Shown here one piece after another: positions 19,508 through 32,500 of a stretch of DNA of 64,000 nt (the first letter of the stretch is position 1; each line of letters opens with the position of its first letter). A program made the translations under genes and the position numbers. A model generated the notes under the pieces. The model was not told where the DNA came from and made no database searches. It was given only the letters and a program-made list of their open reading frames with translations. The stretch lies in contig HG738139.1 in the NCBI GenBank assembly GCA_000499405.2, positions 16,282,858-16,346,857 of the forward strand, written 5' to 3'. This stretch comes from Onchocerca volvulus. Taxonomy: Eukaryota; Nematoda; Chromadorea; Rhabditida; Onchocercidae.

Positions 19508-22148
19508 AATTAGAAATAAAATAGAAATCAAATTAGAAATCAAACTTTACAGAGGAAAAAATCGAAAAAAAAATTTCTCAGTGAATCAGAAATATAATAA
19601 TTATGGCATTTATAGTTCTTTTATCATTTCCTAAGATGAATAAAATTCACATCAATAAACTTTCTGATTCCTTTCAATTACTCACCTACTGATTATATTA
19701 ATTATTAATACCACCTTTGACAGGATTAATGTATTACCAGCAAGATAGGAAAGTGGAGATGTTTCCTTTCTAACATTTGCTCAAAGGAAAAGTAAAACTT
19801 AGAAAGGATATTTGCCGCATACATGCATTAAAAGAAAATTTCCGCGTATATGCATATTCTTTTTAAATAAATGCTCAAAACACTGATATAATGCCTTCTT
19901 ATTCATACCTTTTTTTAAATTAATCAACCGACTTCACAAATGATACTAGAATGCAATATTCTAAATGAAATGAAATTATAGCAAAAATTGGGCCAAGAAT
20001 TTTGTAAAAAAATGGGCCAAAAACTTTGCAAATCTAATAACAAATATTTAATGTAGCAACGAGAAAAAAATGATAATAAAAAGAAAAAATGATTGATTTT
20101 TGATAAATATTGAATGCGGTTGATCTGAAAGACCAACTACATCCCCTTTTTGATTGATATACAATATATTTGCCATAAATGACAACATTTGATAATATAA
20201 ACTAGAAAAAAAAGATGTATGAACTTAAATAAAAAGAAACTAATTTTTTGAAGTAGGAAAGAATCCAAATCATCAAAATCAAATCATCCATCATTTAAAG
20301 TTTTGATTTAAAAGCAATATTTGAATCTAATAAGTTTTATTATGATTAAATGGAATTCAATTCCAATAAGTTGTTTTATTACAATAAAGGCTGGAAAGAT
20401 ACAATAACTATTAAACCATCCAATGCAATTCGCACAGAATGATTTAATATCTGAATAAATCATTTCCCTAGATTCAATTTTACCAACAACTTCCACCTTA
20501 CACTTCTCCAGATTATCATGTACTGATTCTACACACATTAAGCATGCTAATTCCACTTGTATCTAACGATTAAGCTATGTGATGCATAAAAGCAACTGAA
20601 CCATACACCACCGAAAAATATAAAATGCAATAAATGTTTCTTTCCTTCGGTGATACAACAGAATTGTGTAGCAAACCGATATGAACTTCACCATCATATT
20701 TCAATCCGGAAACAAGAAATAATACAATAGCAGAACAAAGAAAGGATGGATGGATGGGATGACTGTCAGAGAAATAGAAAAAAAATCTTATCAGCAAAGA
20801 AGATCGTCTTCTGTAGCCGGATATCTAAATGAAAAAAAAATGAAATGAATAAGGGAGAGAATTTCTTCTTATCAAAACGAAAACAAATATGATTGCGTAC
20901 AAATCAGCTTTTACTAATTTTCGTTACTTTAAAACATGGAAAAACTAATAAAATTGGAGAAAAGTGATCTGAAATTATCATCTATCCCTTTTTTTTGATA
21001 CAATTTACGAGTGATGAATAGATATAAACAAGGGCAATGAACGCCAGCAACAACTGCGCGCATAAACGTCTTCATAATAGAATGTTTTCATGTTTGCAAA
21101 GCATTTCATAGAATAATTGTGGGAAACGATGTAAAATGCACGGGAAATGTTGTCTTTTATCATCTTCGCGGAATCACAACTATTTTTCCTAAATTGACTC
21201 TGAATAACAAATAAAGAGAGAAATAGAACAACAGGGAATAAGAACGAAAAAATACTACGAGAATACTGTGTTGAAGCGAATAAACAGGGATAAAGATAAA
21301 TAACACGAAATGATCGGAAATACGAAAATAAGAAGACAAAACAAGCAGAATATAATGCGTTATGCGACAAAATGCATGAAAAGTTTGCAGCTTAAGATGA
21401 GAGAATTTAACACGGTCCAGAAATGACACACTGACATATTCAGCAAATTTGCTTTGTTAATTATTGCCGCTATTCTCTTCATTTACTTGAAACTTCCGGA
21501 ATTATTGAAGTATTCTATTTTTTGTGTGAATGGTTTAAAATTTCAAATAAAGATTGATCGCACTGAAGAATTCTTTAAAAAAAAGAAATTTCAAAGCTGT
21601 TGGTGAAATCCTTCATAAAATAAGCAGAAATGAAATGACATCTAGAAGAATTCCTTCATTAATTTAAAAAAAAAGGAAAGCTCTAGAAATAGATGTAAAA
21701 TTTTATACGAAAATAGAAAGAAATAATTATAGGCAAAAAGTGGATATAAAAATCTTCACAAGTATTTTAATCTGGGAACAGGAAAAAGTTTTCGATTTAT
21801 AAAATATTGAGTTAGCCTAAAAATCAGAATAAAACTCAAGTGAAAGATGAGTAAAGCTTCACTGTTTTTTTTTGGGTTTATTTTTTAAGGTTTGTAGGAT
21901 CTTTTTTATTTCCTTTTTTGTCGTTTTTGAGAAAAACAAGCAATTTTTTCCTTTCGTCTTGCAAACATCCATAATTTTTTTGACTTTTTTGACAACAAGA
22001 AAATAAAATGACAGAGAGCAAAATTATTACTCTTCAATAAATATCGATTGCATCCAAAAATTATCTTATGTAACTAATCTAATTTTAATTAATAATTCAT
22101 TAGTCAGTTCAATTTTAAAAGAATGATTCATGATTGGATAGAAGGAAG

Positions 22149-22191
22149 CAATTCTCATGAGCAACCATTCCGTGGTTGCTCATGAGAATTG
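22149..22191. repeat. 19-bp perfect inverted repeat with 5-nt loop (hairpin 2)
   Basis: Arms 22149-22167 and 22173-22191 are perfectly complementary around the loop TTCCG. Each arm also contains the palindrome CTCATGAG. It lies in the gene-poor interval, and the flanks show no further pairing beyond one wobble. The design matches hairpins 1 and 3 (perfect arms, 5-6 nt loop), but the arm sequences are unrelated. Confidence 0.85.
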
Positions 22192-25100
22192 TGTTGGTGC
22201 CATTTCGAAGGAAATAATTTTCGTCATGGCAACAGAGAAGTGAAGCGACAGAAGTCTTCCTTGAATTACTCTGCTCAGAAGTGAATGAATCTAGGAGAAA
22301 AAGGAAACTTAACTCTTGAACGAGCATGGATGCCTTCTGAAGGTTATGGATTCTGTTTCCGTCCGAGGAATACTGCAACATAATCAGACGATATCGAAGT
22401 TTCGAATAATGTTGAGTCAGTTATGAAGAACGATATAAGAGAGCACTGATGACTGAAACGTTTACTCGTAAAAAAGGCAAGGAATATGAGATTGCCATGG
22501 TTCCGTGATAATAGGATGATTGGTAGAGAAATAAGCTCATTAAAAATGGAGCATAAAAATAGGAATTTTAGATGAAATGAATACATCGCAAAAGTGTCGT
22601 AAAAACATCATCAAGTAACTGTAAAAAGGGACAACTTAAAATCGAACACTGTCCGTAGTGTTCCATGTTCCATCCAAAATAATTGCAAATATCGTTATCT
22701 TATCATTTCCTCTTTTATAAATATTTCAAATGAAAAGCGATTGTAAGGAAGTATTTGTAAATAAGATGGATATATATATAAGTGAAATCTTTTCGGAAAA
22801 TGATATCTTGGAAGACAATCATTTCCGGATCCGGATTATGCTTCTGTTCGATCGGGATATAACTCAGCAATTCCGTTATACGTATTCTGTTCAGTGTAAT
22901 AAAAGTTGAAATGTGAAATGAATGAGAGTAGAGAAACTATGGCAGTTGTATCGTTTTTCGAGAATAAACGGATTTTTGAGATAGCAACAAATAAAAAATG
23001 AAATATGCGAATGTGCTGGCCGTAATTTGAGAATTCTGAAAGCATGCGAGGAGAGAGAGAGTTGACTATGCATACGGACGGAATGTTTGTTTCGCTTGAT
23101 TAAAGACTATTAAGAGAGAGGGAAGATAAAAGAAAAAAAGGGAGGATGAAACGGAGGAAAAGGAAATTCAATAAAATTTTTGACTTTCAACCATTGTTAC
23201 GACAAATTCTGATTCTTGGAAAGTTCATCTGGCGACATATACACAATTCACAAACATTACCATAACAATCTTATTACAGTACTATCTTCATATTCATTTT
23301 TAATAGAAATATCTCTGGAATAGTGGCCCTTCCTAAATGATGGCAGTGCCATCACTGATAATATCACAATTGATAATATAACAGCCAATGATAACATATT
23401 ACAGAAGGATTAATGCGAGATGTTGGTTCATATGTCACATTTTGGCTCTTCATAAGCCTGAAAAGACGGTTTAGTAATATGGGTACCATATTTCTCCTTT
23501 TCCAATTGTCGTTCTGTCCAATTGTAACACATTTACCGGCTGTTTCATGATGACTCAGGCAAAATTCCAATTCGAAACAATGTCTATATTGTTATTTGAC
23601 ATTAATAATGAATTGTTTTAGTAATTAGAGGAGAAAAGCGGCGACATATAACTGACAACTAATCAATAAATGATAATTGATGAGAGTATTTGTAATAATG
23701 TCAATGTTATGTTAACTATAAATGAGTGTGCTGATTGTTAATGTGTTGTACTTGAACAATAAGTTATCAACAAATCAAATCTAACATATAATTGTCATAA
23801 ACTTCGAACCACAAATGAGATGAGGCTTTATTGCTTCCAGACGAGTTGCTCTCGTTTTGTTACAATACAGCAGCAACGATGCATCATCGCACATAAGCGG
23901 TCAATAAACAAAATGAATTCTCGAAAAGATTAAAAAAGAAGTTTTCGAAAAGTGAAATTTTGCACTCTTCGATTTCAATGCAACGAATGAAATAGCGATC
24001 ATACACACAATGCATACAGATTGGCACTGCGATATGATAAATACTAAATGAATCATAATGGAATCTGAAAAAGAATATTTTCCGGCTATAAAATTCGTAA
24101 TGTATGGATTTCTGATTTGTTCATATTGACTACTTCATTAATAACGACGATTTATGGGTTTTAATACTCCTTAAATTACCATTAATTGTAAAATTTTTCG
24201 TCGTTTGGCTACTTTTAAATTCGGTCTTTTGGATTCGATCATCATCTGATCACAACAGACTGGCCTTTGGCTGATCACTGTGCTTAATTAGAGCTTAGGC
24301 TTTTTCATTTTTTAGAAGAACAAACGCTGTTGATGCGCAGTGAAGAAGAACTAAATTATCCACGCAGCGAAAAGAAACTTTCCTCACTTTGGTGTACAAT
24401 AAAAGGAAGAAGAAGAAGTCAAGAAAATGTCATTCGAAGATATTTGGGACAACCAAGCGGAATAAAATGCTGTCCTGAGAAAAAAGTGGAAGGAGAGAAG
24501 TTGAAGATTGTGGTGGTCATTTCCAAACAATAAATGTTTCTTCTATTGTTACTCTCTAAGCAATCGAAAACTTTGTTGTGGGGAGCAATGATCGCATCTT
24601 TGCAATGAATGCATCCGATGAAACTCGATCATCTGCAATTGATGATAGAAAGGGAATTTTTTATCAGCGATCTGATTAATGGAAGATAAGACAGAATTAT
24701 CTCAAGGTTATCATATGAGTCTTATTTCTAGAAAATTTCAATTTAGCCATGATTCGATAGTACTAGATTTGTAATAAAACTAATTTGATAAATCCTAATT
24801 CATCGAATGATTCAGTTGTTTCCATCCTTCTCATCGTGATGAAAATTTTAGTTTTGTGAATATTGCCACTTAAAACGCTGTCATACATAAAGTCAAAATC
24901 ACGAAATAAAAAATACAAAAGTATCTCAAATACTCTAAATAGTTATGAAAAACGCTTGTGATACGATTATTTTAAAAAGTAACAACTTAAAAACTTTGTA
25001 AATGTTCAATTGCAGCCTGAAAACGATGAAATCTCGAACGATAAAATATGTTGGAGGTGATAATAACAGTAATGATAATATGACAGAGAGGAGGGAAGAA

Positions 25101-25892
25101 TTGGGCATATGATAAGAAGAAATGATAATAACCTGTCAGCATTAACATTCATCACAGGACAGCAAATGCTGATAATGCGAATCGACATAACTCAATCAAC
25201 TGCCATTTCTGTCCTTATCTTTTGTCAGGAATGCATACCAGTATTGTTTGACTTAATTGACGGGATGAAGAATTTTGATGAGAAAATAAGCAATCTCGAT
25301 AATGAGAAGTCGAGCTTTATCATATCAGTAAATTGATACGATGTTTATCTTTTTCTCTCACCAACTATAATACAGAAATAAAAAAGACATTCTACGTTGT
25401 TTATTTCTTATTACAATTAAAAACATGCTGCGAAATAACATGAAATAGCAAAAGACAATTGAGGAACGAAAATAAATCATAAATTCTCATTAAAAGCATA
25501 AAAGTCTAATTTAAATTTGATACAATTTAAATTTTAAACAACGAATCTATTCCTTCCTTCTATTTCTGCAATAGTCGTAAAACAGAAATTGCGGAACTAG
25601 AATGAGTGGAGTGACAATAATGATGTTTGATTATAAAATCAAATAAAAGATGAAGAATTGTAAAATTGGTGAGCTCAATTTAATCTTCTCATAGTTTCGA
25701 AATTTTACAAACTAACTGCTCAAAGTATTTCTTTAGTAGGGAAAATTTTTACAAGAAAAGTAAAAATAAATCTTTGTGTACGAAAAGAGAAAGAATTAAG
25801 AACAGTGATAAGATAGAATGATAAGAACCAACTGATATCAGGGCTAAACCGAGCACCAACTTCGCATCCTTAAGCAAGTGAAAGCAATTGCT

Positions 25893-25940
25893 GTCCGTTC
25901 GTCCGTCCATCCATCCATCCATCCATCCATCTCTCCATCC
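25893..25940 (+). repeat. CCAT tetranucleotide microsatellite
   Basis: Around 25907-25931 the unit CCAT is repeated about six times without interruption, flanked by degenerate copies (GTCC, CTCTCCATCC). It gives rise to artefact frames with repeated Trp-Met-Asp-Gly on the minus strand. No gene is associated. Confidence 0.85.
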
Positions 25941-27875
25941 GGTTGTCTGTCTCGATGGAGTGCTGATGGATACGGCGGCGCCGAGTATCTGTATTGATTT
26001 CAAAACTGCCAGATGATGATATGAGACCAAAGGGTGCAAAGTTACAAAGAACGGACACTGAAAGCTGAGCAGAAGTCTCATCGACAGATGACAATTTCAT
26101 CAATTCCATTATTCATGCCATCTTCAACCGTCCACGCATTCCATCCGTTAACGATACTTCCTTCCGTTCCACAGTATCATCACATAGCTGCACATTCTTC
26201 TGGAAAAGCTAATCTTTCTTGAAATTCGCTCTCTGTTCATCGAACTATATGGGTGACAAATTAGCTAGGCACATTAACTTTATGCAATGTCCATATCATA
26301 TTCTTCCGGTTAGCTGAAAACTCAAGAACATAAGTAATCGTGCTTCCATGCTATTATATATCATTACCATCAGCATCCTATGATCGTCATCACTTGTTAG
26401 GTAGATAAGAAAAAAAATTTTAAATAACTGTCTAAAAGAATTTGATTCTTATTCATGATAATCACCATCAGAGATTTGTTCGGAGAATGCAGATCGAGGA
26501 TGATAATAGTGACAGTCAGACAACGATCCGTTATGAACGGTATTTCTGATGATGCTAGTTTCGCTGAGAATTGAATTCTATAAACATACTGATCATATCA
26601 TGTCATATCGCTCAAATCGAGATGGCTCCTTTTTTTCGATGACAATTACAACATGTTGTCAAAAAATGCTGCTTCTGATTAAACACACTTCGTATCCATC
26701 GATAAAGTGGGATGCATTTCATTCAAATTTATGATTATAAAGAATTTCTCACATTTCCTTCTGCAATCATAAAAATGACGTTACCATACGTACGTCATGA
26801 TGGTGAACGCAGCAAAAGTCATAAACACAAACCAAAATGTGCTTCGTCTTTATAATAAATAGCAAAAATAAATTAATCATCATTCTGTTGTCACTACAAT
26901 CAACAGCAATGATCGAAATCAAAATTACTTCTGCAATCATTTCGATCCTTTCAATCAGACAACTTCCTAATGCTAATGGAAAACAAGGAATTTAAATGTA
27001 TATATAAGTCTATTTCACTCATTCCCAAATTCTACAAATGTTATTTATTAAATTACGATCACGTAAGCAATATACGAGCGTGGATGTATCGATACGTGTT
27101 TCGTTTTTATCATTTTTGCTCTTTGCTTTCTCTCGTCAAAAAAATCTGCAGAAGAAAATGACTGTTGCTAATAGCTGTGTTAATGAGTGATTTATATCAT
27201 TCTTGCAAATTGTCGATTAGAAAAGCAAGCAAATGGCCGCATTTTATTCTTTTCAAATATTAATAATTTGTGGAAAACTTTAAATACTAAGTCAATGGAT
27301 GATTTTAAGAAATGTTGTGAGAATGATTGAAAATCACGTCGTTTCTATAAAAAAATCAGTCCAAAAAAAAAAAAAAATCATTTCCTTCGTTGAAAATTCT
27401 CTCGTAAATCCATTCTATGTTCAAAAATTTTCGACATTTTACATAAGAAATTTCATCGCAACTTCATTTAAATATACCATTCCAAAGAAGAAGCATCAAT
27501 CGGATCTGTGTCTTTTAGCTAAACTTTGTGCAGAATTAAAAATATTAATTAAATGAGTAAACCATGCAAAACTTCGTATGAAATTGGTCACAGTTACAGC
27601 AGGGATTCATTTCATTTCATACAAATGAAAATCTTTTAGAAAAAATCATTGTTTATGGATGCTGCTATCATCGATTCGAATATTGTTGACTTTATCGATT
27701 TCTCTTCTTCTTTCTGTTCAAAAAAAAAGAAAAGCTCATTTTGAAATTCAATGGTAGCAATAAATAGTAACAATAAAGAAATAGAAGTGAGGAAACAAGT
27801 TTGTCAGACTTGATGTTGTAATTTTGCTATGTCGCTAAGGAAAGTCCCGAAGGGATCATCAGCGATTTCAATTAA

Positions 27876-27917
27876 AATTCGTTTCCAGAGGTATAAAGCT
27901 TTCCTGGAAACGCAATT
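27876..27917. repeat. imperfect inverted repeat, 13-14 bp arms
   Basis: Arms 27876-27888 and 27904-27917 pair with one bulged base around a 15-nt spacer. It is weaker than the three hairpins with perfect or near-perfect stems and may be chance in AT-rich DNA. Confidence 0.45.
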
Positions 27918-29589
27918 AAAGGGAAGGATTAATTAATTCGCTTAACGTCGAACATTTCGTATTCAGTTAAAGATACCATTGATATATAATTTATTTTCGA
28001 AACAGATTTGTTGTCAAATGTGCAAATTACAACAAAGATGAACAAATTACAACAATTAGAAAGCAAATTATTTTGCACTTTTCCTTCTTTGCGAACTTAA
28101 ACTTTCCCTTCTTTAAATATCGTATAATTCACTCAGGTGGTAATATACTGAGAATCATTCTTTGCGAACTCATACTTCTTTATTTACTTAAAAAAATATC
28201 AGAGCCTGAAACCATCGCATTATTGGATAAACCGTTGACCAGTCATAAACAGTAACGGAAATCGAGGAAGAAACAATGGTTCCAATGAGCCAACTGAATC
28301 GTTCTGATAAATTCACTTTCTTCTAAATGTCTTGAAAGTTCAGAAATTCTTTCTCAAGACGATTATTCAGAAGTGGACCATCTGTTGTAGTTGTCACCTT
28401 TTTCACAAAATTATTCCACTACATCTCAAAAAAGACAAAAAATGTTTCGTTTATTCGATGCAAAATGAAGCAAACAGATGAATATAATAATAATAATACA
28501 CATATGCAAAAACGGCAAATATACAAACATGTTGTAGAATCAAATCAGTTATTTATATTTGCTTTCTGAAAGAAAGACCCTTCCAGTAGAAATTGCGTGA
28601 AGTCTAGATACCCGTACCTTAATATACATCAACTTCTCTAACGAAGCGCAGGATTTTTTAAGCGATCCCGACATGTACATCTTCTGAAAAATCCCGATGC
28701 GGAAATATAATAAAGTACAAATTTCTAACAGTCACAGCAAATGAAATAATGAATGACCAGTAAATGAACCTTAATAAGCAAACAAGCTATAAATAACAAC
28801 AAACAAATTCGAACTTCCAGACTGTACGGAAACAACAAGTAAAATAAAAATATAAAATTTAAATTGAACATAGCTTGAATGAATTACCATGTTGCTTACT
28901 GAAATGACGTAATGCACAAATATCAGAATGCTTTTTATGATCAGAATGTCACTTTACTATAATGATTTGATTAATTTGTTAAATGCACATCTGTGTACTT
29001 TTTCTTGCAATAAGAACAACTTCTGCTGCAAATCAGCCAAAAATCATCAACGATAAAGTAACTGCTTCAAGAAAGAACCATTAACATTTGAATGCTTTAA
29101 CGACAAATGAACTGCTTCAAGAGATGCGACAATTAAATTGAAGCAAAAATAAAAAGTTAAATGAAAAACATGGGACGGAAAAAAATTGATTGCTATTTCA
29201 GAAAATAATTTGATGAAAATGATGCGAAATATTCTCAAAAGGATGTGCAGAAGTAAGGAAGATTTTTTTTTTTCAAGGCTGGAAATTTCTAAAACTTTCA
29301 ATCTGTCTTTCTTTCGCTTCAAACTGTTAACTGTTGCTCCATAAAATGAAAATATTGTAATCTAAGGCATAATTAGTGTGAAAGTAGATGAAAGTTTCGT
29401 GGTATCAATAAATGGAGGTAAGATTTCCTTTTTTTCTTTGAAAATTCCGAAACATAATTTCCCAACATTTTTCAACTTTACTCAGCAAACTGTTAAATAT
29501 TCTAAAGATTTTCAAATTTATAACTGAAAAAATAGATTTCGTTGGAAAGAAATTATCTCATTTTAATTTGAATACGAGATAAACATAAT

Positions 29590-29595
29590 TTTATT
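29590..29595 (-). other. poly(A) signal of TAF2 (AATAAA)
   Basis: Minus-strand AATAAA begins only a few bases after the TAF2 stop codon at 29601-29599. If it is used, the 3' UTR is very short. Confidence 0.5.
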
Positions 29596-29598
29596 ACA

Positions 29599-32500
29599 TT
29601 ATTGGAGAGTATCATCGTTCATTTCATTTGTCAACTTTTCAGTCGGTGAATCCGGTTCGTCTGTATCAATGATAGTTCCATGCCAAGACCATGAATTCAA
29701 CAAATCATCCGTGCCATTCCTGATATTTGTGATATGAATATTACGTGATATTGGTTTTTCCTCCAATATTTGTTCGGCTGGTTTCAAAATCATTGGTACA
29801 TTATTGCCATATATCGTAAACCAAAGGTCTACGTAATGACCACGTAAACGTGGTTCCTGAAAAATATCACGTCATTTCATGCTAATAATTATGATAACAA
29901 GGAGTTTATTTTAAGAAATATAAATAAATTTCGACTTATCAGATTTTCTTATACATAGAAATTAATTGAACTTGTAAAATATTATTAGAAACTACGAAAA
30001 TGCATTTGTTCACAAGCTGCCATTATAACAAAATCATCTCTCCTTTTCTTCAAAATAATTTATTAAAAAACAATATTATCATTTAATTCCAATCAAAATA
30101 AGATTTTAAAATATTTAAAAGATAACAAATAGAAAGACCGTTTTAGTATCACTGATCTGAGCCCACAATTTGATAGCCACATCACGCGACAACGACTTCC
30201 ACGCTGCATCACCGTCAGAGCTGAAAGAATGATAAAAATATTTATTAAAAATGAAAAAGAAATATTTTAAATTTAGAAATTACGAGAGAACCAGACTTTC
30301 AAAGCAGTTTTATTTACAAATTTGGCAAATTTTATGCTAGCAATGATGTCTTGTAAACAAATTAAATTAGAAAGGTTCATTAAAAGGAAGATATGGAAAA
30401 TAATGCAAGAAATGAAAAAAACCAATGATAGATTGTTAGACAAAAATGGAAGTAAAATCCAAGTAGCAAAATAAGTTTAAAAAAATGCAATTTTTAAAAT
30501 ACAACTTTTTTAAAAAAAAATCGCTGCACTGACTTCCAAGTATTAATAAATAAGAAAGAACCCTAAAATAATGCAAAGTGGTGGTTTAAGTGACAGTTGA
30601 GATGCAATATGGTAGCGTACAACCGGCTCATAATCACTGATACATAAATCTATTAATTTATTGACAACTTCGTGAACGAAAGACGGCGATTTGAATCGGT
30701 AAACCATATCAATAAGAAATGTCAGTGCTGCGAGACGCATCTGAAAGCCTATCTATTTTAATGAGGCAGCTTTTGCTAAATCCACTCTAATCACCACAAT
30801 AATTGCGTAATAATCAATAAAACTATCTCCAATATTTTCAACACCACTGAAAGTCTTTAATATTTTTTAAAAATGTAATGTAGTTTTTTGACGGAAATCT
30901 CAAAAAATTTCTTAAATTTCAAAAACGCAAATTTCTAAAATAATCATAAAAATATAAAACTTGAAAAAAAGAATAAATTTGTCAATATAAATCTTGAAAA
31001 TCTTACCGATATATAAATATTCGGCTGCGCAAAGGACCAAAATACTTTGGGATCAAGTGGTATATGAAATGTTCGCTGCATCTGCAATAACAAAAATATA
31101 TCATGTAATTTTGAAAAAAACAAGAGATCTGGAAGGACCACACAAGTTTTATTTTTCGGAGACACAGAAATTATTTCGCGTTTTCCACCTAGAAATCCGA
31201 TGAATACTCACGTGGTATATAGCTTGCAGTGCAGTAATTCCAATAATACGACCAAAACTAGGTTTTAATGTATCCATATTTAAGGCAAGAGTAAACTCGG
31301 ACAGCAATTCCTTCATTTCGGTACTCAGAGAAAGGGGGCTTATATTTGTAATATCCCTATTTTCAGCTGGTACCAGTGTAGCAGCTAACGCGTTTATCAA
31401 TGATGCCCGATAATGATCGTCCGAATATCTGGAAATGCTCTCGTTTTTTTTTCTTTTTTTTTTTAAATTAAGAAAAGCATAACAATGAATTAATGAAGAA
31501 GATTTTAACAATTTCAAATTAAACTCCTTAAATTTAAATTCCCTTGATTAAAATACTCCCTAATTCGAGAAATCTCTAAGTAAACAATTCCTTCTTACCT
31601 ATTCACAGTATTATCATTATATTTGATTAAACCAATAAGAAAATGATGAACTTCTGAAAGGGCATCATTTGAAGAAGAACGCAGTCGTGCTAAAGCCTGA
31701 GGTATTGCCTATAAAATAAAGCGTTAACATATACAAGAAATTATCAATTAACCTAATTAAATAAACAAAAATTCAAAGGGAAATGACAATTGCATATCCA
31801 GAACCGGAATTTTAAATTATTACAAAACATAAGTACATTTCGAGATCCACTAATTCTTCCTCAGCCATCTGTTGTTACTACAAGTATCCTATTTCTGGAT
31901 CTACGGTATTAATGTGGATGTAAAAATGAAAAATTTAAAATATATAATTTAAAAGGAAAAAAATGAAATAAAAAATAGACGATAGGAATGATACTGAACT
32001 GACATGCATCAAGAAGTACAGCTGCAGATTTGCGGAAGTGGCCACAAAATTATTTGGTTTTGGAATATGTGGCGCAGATTTACAACCAAAAAATTTCTTG
32101 AACAAAATCATTAGGGCTGGTGGACCTAGCCATGTTTCCGGTAATTTATTTACAACTTCTGCTAAGATATAGGCAGCTCGACATCGCACTCTAAAATTTT
32201 AAGAAGATGGTAAATAGAATAATGGCGAAAATGAAATATGCTCGACAGAGCTACTTCATTAATTGTATCATGCCCTCAAAATATGAGAAAATTGAAAAAA
32301 TATAAAATCAAAATACTTGCCGGTAGAAGAAAACTTCAGTTTCGATAGTTTCTATAAGAATAGCTCTGGCATGTGGACTTGGAAAACGTTGCAAAATATC
32401 AAGTGCTTGAATCTGTGCCAAGACATCTCGTTCATACTTCAACATGTATTCCCACTGATAAACTGGTTGTTGAATGCTAACTTTTCGTAGCAAAAGTAGA

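Larger units (their letters stand above)
18877..29598. other. 10.7 kb gene-poor interval upstream of the DCLK gene
   Basis: No exon series or recognisable protein was found on either strand. Contents are AT-rich DNA, a 75-nt A run, two near-perfect short-loop hairpins (19165-19223 and 22149-22191), a CCAT repeat, a looser inverted repeat (27876-27917) and a partly repeated motif AACTGCTTCAAGA near 29060-29122. A minus-strand frame at 20308-20556 with several cysteines (CLMC, FCANC) is the only one that looks slightly protein-like. I could not extend it into a gene. The interval may carry DCLK regulatory DNA or non-coding transcripts. Confidence 0.5.

Noticed and set aside
25749..26109. Overlapping minus-strand frames with repeated Trp-Met-Asp-Gly
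   Set aside because: They translate the CCAT tetranucleotide repeat; the rest of each frame shows no protein signature.
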